Made by a program: the position numbers and the translations under genes
Shown: positions 60,886 through 64,000 of the stretch, piece by piece
Layout of the letters: each line of letters begins with the position of its first letter
How positions within the stretch are numbered: position 1 is the first letter of the stretch
The notes under the pieces: generated by a model
What the model was told of the DNA's origin: nothing
What the model saw: the letters and a program-made list of their open reading frames with translations, nothing else
Database searches by the model: none
Assembly: GCF_014529535.1 (NCBI RefSeq)
Contig: NW_023503373.1
Coordinates: 2,294,001-2,358,000, forward strand
Reading direction: 5' to 3'
From: Bradysia coprophila
Taxonomy: Eukaryota; Arthropoda; Insecta; Diptera; Sciaridae
Length of the DNA stretch: 64,000 nucleotides

Positions 60886-63800
60886 TGCCCTGATCTAAAG
60901 TTTCATAAACACAGATTGTAGCATAATGCCTGGTGGAGCATTAGTTTCTAACGGTAAAAGAAAGCTGCAAAAGTTTTTCATTGTTGATATTTTAGAGCAA
61001 AAAAAACATTTATGCTTCCTTGGTTTGAGTTAAAGTCTCGGTTTGACTCGGTTTAAAGAACATTTATCTTGAAATATATTTTTTCTCGGTTATATTGTGT
61101 ACTATCTACATACACATATCTACAGTCACCCTTATGGAATACCAGGAATACATTATATTTAATAGACGATGGTTTTTTCGTAGATAAACCCTTTTAAAAA
61201 AAATGTATTTTCCAAATCTGGTTTCCATATTTTAGATGAACCTTATCGAGATACACACTCAATCTTAGGCTGTCGGGCGAAGAAGTTTGTCGTTTATTGG
61301 AGTGTTTTTAAAGGTTTATTATCAAAGACAATATCCGATGACGATGCGTCTTTATTTACCATTACAAAATTGATTTTATGATTTTTTTTATATTTATTTT
61401 TGGGAGTTACCAGTGCTCTGTGGCGTAATGTATTGGGAAATACAGTGAATAGAATGCATTGCTAACATTACAGGTCATTTACATTATCGCAAAAAATTTC
61501 TTCGTAATTTTAATTTGAAACTCGTTTTAGCATTAGCAACACTTTCAAGCGATTGTTCAACTATCAACTTCAACTATCAAAACAACATCTCTCTGACATT
61601 TTACGAAACTTTACCTAAATCCAAATATTTACAGATACGTATTTCTCATTAGTTTTACCGTTTGAATTGCTAAATAGAATTTTTATCTTTACCCGACCAT
61701 GACCTTCAGTACGTTACCACCAATGAAATGTATATTGTTGTTGGCTAGATTATATCTGTTACAGAATTCTAAAATTTTCATTTTTCTTTTTATAAATATT
61801 TTATTCATTTTCTTGACCCTTAAATCTCTTACAAATGCTAAGCATCCCACATTGTAATCACATCTGTTTCTTCTGTTGATAAAACAGTTTTTTTAGTGTT
61901 TGGGAGAAAATCTTTTACTTCATTACTTTTAACATACTAAGCTATATAAGACAAAACTTTGGTAGAGCATAGCGCTTGTCTTTGACATATTTGTTGCTGA
62001 CAGATGACACCATATTCTAGGAGATCGTTTACCCCCTACCTGACACACAAGCTATAGTATAGTTTAAGACGTTGACTACGATGGAAATGGGTCAAATCCT
62101 GAAATTTATCAAAGGCGAAAGTTCGGTGAAGGACTTAATTCGATACAAACTTAAGGTAAACAGAAAAAACCTTTTTTGATTATTTAGAATGACTGTCGCC
62201 GTTAGAGGTGACGTAATTTGATAGTAGGTAATAATGGGGTGATGATGACGATGAATACGTATCATTTTACTTTACAATTATTTCCATGACTTATAAACCT
62301 TACGAAACATAAATATGGTATTCCCATTCCTAACACACTTGACTTACTCCTTTTAGCGTTTAAATATTTTCAAGTCATTACTCAAAAAATTCATTTTCTC
62401 TCTTGCCGTAAATTAGACCTACCATCCATCATCCCTCTGAATTGAATAGATTAGGAAATTATCTATTTCTGAAGACGACTTTTCACCAAACATTCTACGT
62501 ATTTATAGTATATATATTGCGTATCACCTTATCACGGTAACACCCTAGTAGTCGAGGGTGTTACATTCACACAGTTTTGATATCCCTGTCGCGCACATTT
62601 ATTCAATTTGTTGGCGTTGAAGATAAAATTTTCTATCTTCCTACTTCCTACATTTTGATGTAACGTTAACCAGGGCTTATTTACATTTAGATGACCTTTT
62701 TCAAGTACCTTTTACATACCTACATTTAACAAATATATATTGTCAACATGTGGCCAAATGCCTTTGTCTCTCACATTTAATAACATGTAAACGGTTTTGT
62801 ATGTTGTGTCAGTTCAACAGTGAAAGGAAAAAAGAAGAAGAGAGAATCGAATAGGGATCGTTTCACACAATTTCATATGACCGTTTTGGGGTTTTGGTTA
62901 AGGGTTCTGTATTGCACACATAACAATTTATTTGCCAATCCAGTGTGAGAATGTTAACCCCCTTTAACGAGAACCGAAAAGAAAAATGCTGGAAACCGCA
63001 ATCTTTAATTTGATGTTGCTATTCAATCATGTTAAGATGGTAGATATTGTTCAACAATACCGGGGCTGTTGTGTGTACTTACCAAATGTATGTGCGAAAG
63101 AAAAGATGAATTTATTTCTTTCTTTTCACAATCTAACAATCTATTAAATAAACGCACTAATTTGGTTCTGGCTAGACATTTTTCGATGTTACAGCATAAT
63201 ATGCTTAGAGATATTTTTGTAGAAGATCGTTAATCTTTCCGAGTCAGTTAGAGAAGATATATTTCATTTTGTACACAATACTTTTCTTTTCTCTTTGCAG
63301 CTATCCCGTTGATAGGTACCGTACATTGTGTCGGTTTTTTTTTTATTTTTCTCAAATTTAATCAACTACACAGCTTTTATATTCTTTACAGAAAATACAG
63401 CGATTGAACAAATTTATGTTTTCATATAAAAGAAAACTAAAAGTTGATTGTTCAGAAAATTAATGATTTACTCTTCGGATTTACTTCAATTCATTCTGTG
63501 TAGCTGGTTCTTCAGATCAAAGATGAATGAAAACCCAGTGATTTCAATAAAGTCTTTCCAGATAAGTAAAACCTTTAACATCCTGTGTAATACAATAAGT
63601 TTTTCTTTGCTGCCAGTCGTACGGATGCATTCCAAAGAAAAATTCCATTTTTTGAAATATTGTTGTTTTGAACTTACAACATGTAGTGATGGTTTTACTC
63701 ATGGTGTATGAACGTAAGGTAGAAATAGGAAATGTTTGTATTTATATATCCGATGGAATCATGAACTGTATTCGTATTCATTCGCCTTTACGATTATTTC

Positions 63801-64000
63801 TTCGGAAGAATAGTTATAATTTCGTAATGGGAATTCATAAAATAGTCAATTTAATAGGCCTCATTACTACTGCTAGGTACTCTGTAGATTTAGGAGTATA
63901 CAGTCCACCAGAAACCCTCCTCCCAAATTGGCCGATAAAAGTAACAAGTCTATTACGTCTGCTTGTAAATGTGCAATGATTACTGTTTCAACCACACATT
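60886..64000. other. Non-coding right end, no confident gene
   Basis: No recognised coding sequence. One small candidate (62081-62155, plus) is listed separately. Plus-strand frames at 63448-63979 show no similarity I can name. Confidence 0.45.
62081..62155 (+). CDS. Candidate first coding exon of an unidentified gene
   Basis: ATG opens 25 codons (MEMGQILKFIKGESSVKDLI then RYKLK) ending in AAG before GTAAAC, a plausible donor. Composition is more protein-like than the surroundings, but I do not recognise it and no following exon is visible inside the window. Chance remains likely. Confidence 0.2.

Noticed and set aside
63062-63092. Possible dipeptidase exon ending ACATTTG before a GTAAGT donor on the minus strand
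   Set aside because: The phase would fit, but the frame has no start codon, hits a stop about 20 codons upstream, and shows no signal peptide or family residues.

Overview
The window is eukaryotic and almost certainly insect nuclear DNA. It is AT-rich, its genes are split by short GT-AG introns (about 50-120 bp is common), and it carries animal gene families: XPD/ERCC2, DPCD, sideroflexin, SLC12A9, a UDP-glycosyltransferase, a renal-type dipeptidase and an insect-type aldo-keto reductase. Protein style and genome texture suggest a fly (Diptera), perhaps a lower dipteran; that assignment is inference. I see no rRNA, tRNA or CRISPR array.

Left third (1-29 kb). Long gene-poor stretches hold decayed repeats and one extraordinary gene. 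A minus-strand gene at 6642-18558 encodes a protein of about 3,947 residues. It has roughly 2,000 residues of alpha-helical sequence, a complete SecA-type DEAD ATPase core (Walker A K2047, DEVD 2151-2154, ATNLAGRGTDI 2504-2514, GRTARQG 2544-2550), a TPR-like segment, a hydrophobic glycine-rich segment and a C-terminal His/Cys module that may be a permuted papain/OTU-like peptidase. The long open reading frame runs into a stop that lies inside a 73-bp intron; a further coding exon (6642-6858) completes the protein. Around this gene are small terminal-inverted-repeat elements, minisatellites, retroelement scraps and a 1.07-kb inverted repeat (23.04-24.11 kb).

Middle (29.6-54.3 kb, with a further exon at 56.0-56.2 kb). 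This is a normal gene cluster that I could assemble exon by exon: aldo-keto reductase (+), SLC12A9 (+, 12 coding exons), UDP-glycosyltransferase (+, 8 exons), XPD (-, 10 exons), DPCD (+, 3 exons), sideroflexin-2-like (-, 7 exons) and a membrane dipeptidase (-, at least 3 exons, 5' end not found). XPD and DPCD are divergent with about 700 bp between their start codons. UGT/XPD and DPCD/SFXN2 are convergent pairs. These are housekeeping or metabolic genes with no evident pathway link to the giant SecA-like gene.

Right end (56.2-64 kb). No confident coding exon. It holds a 262-bp hAT-like MITE with a perfect 8-bp target duplication (57853-58114) and a 1,315-bp, almost fully palindromic fold-back element (59562-60876) with a near-perfect 9-bp target duplication.

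The strongest candidate for an undescribed system is the giant SecA-like ATPase: an animal-chromosome gene whose motor domain is bacterial or plastid in type, fused to domains not found in bacterial SecA.
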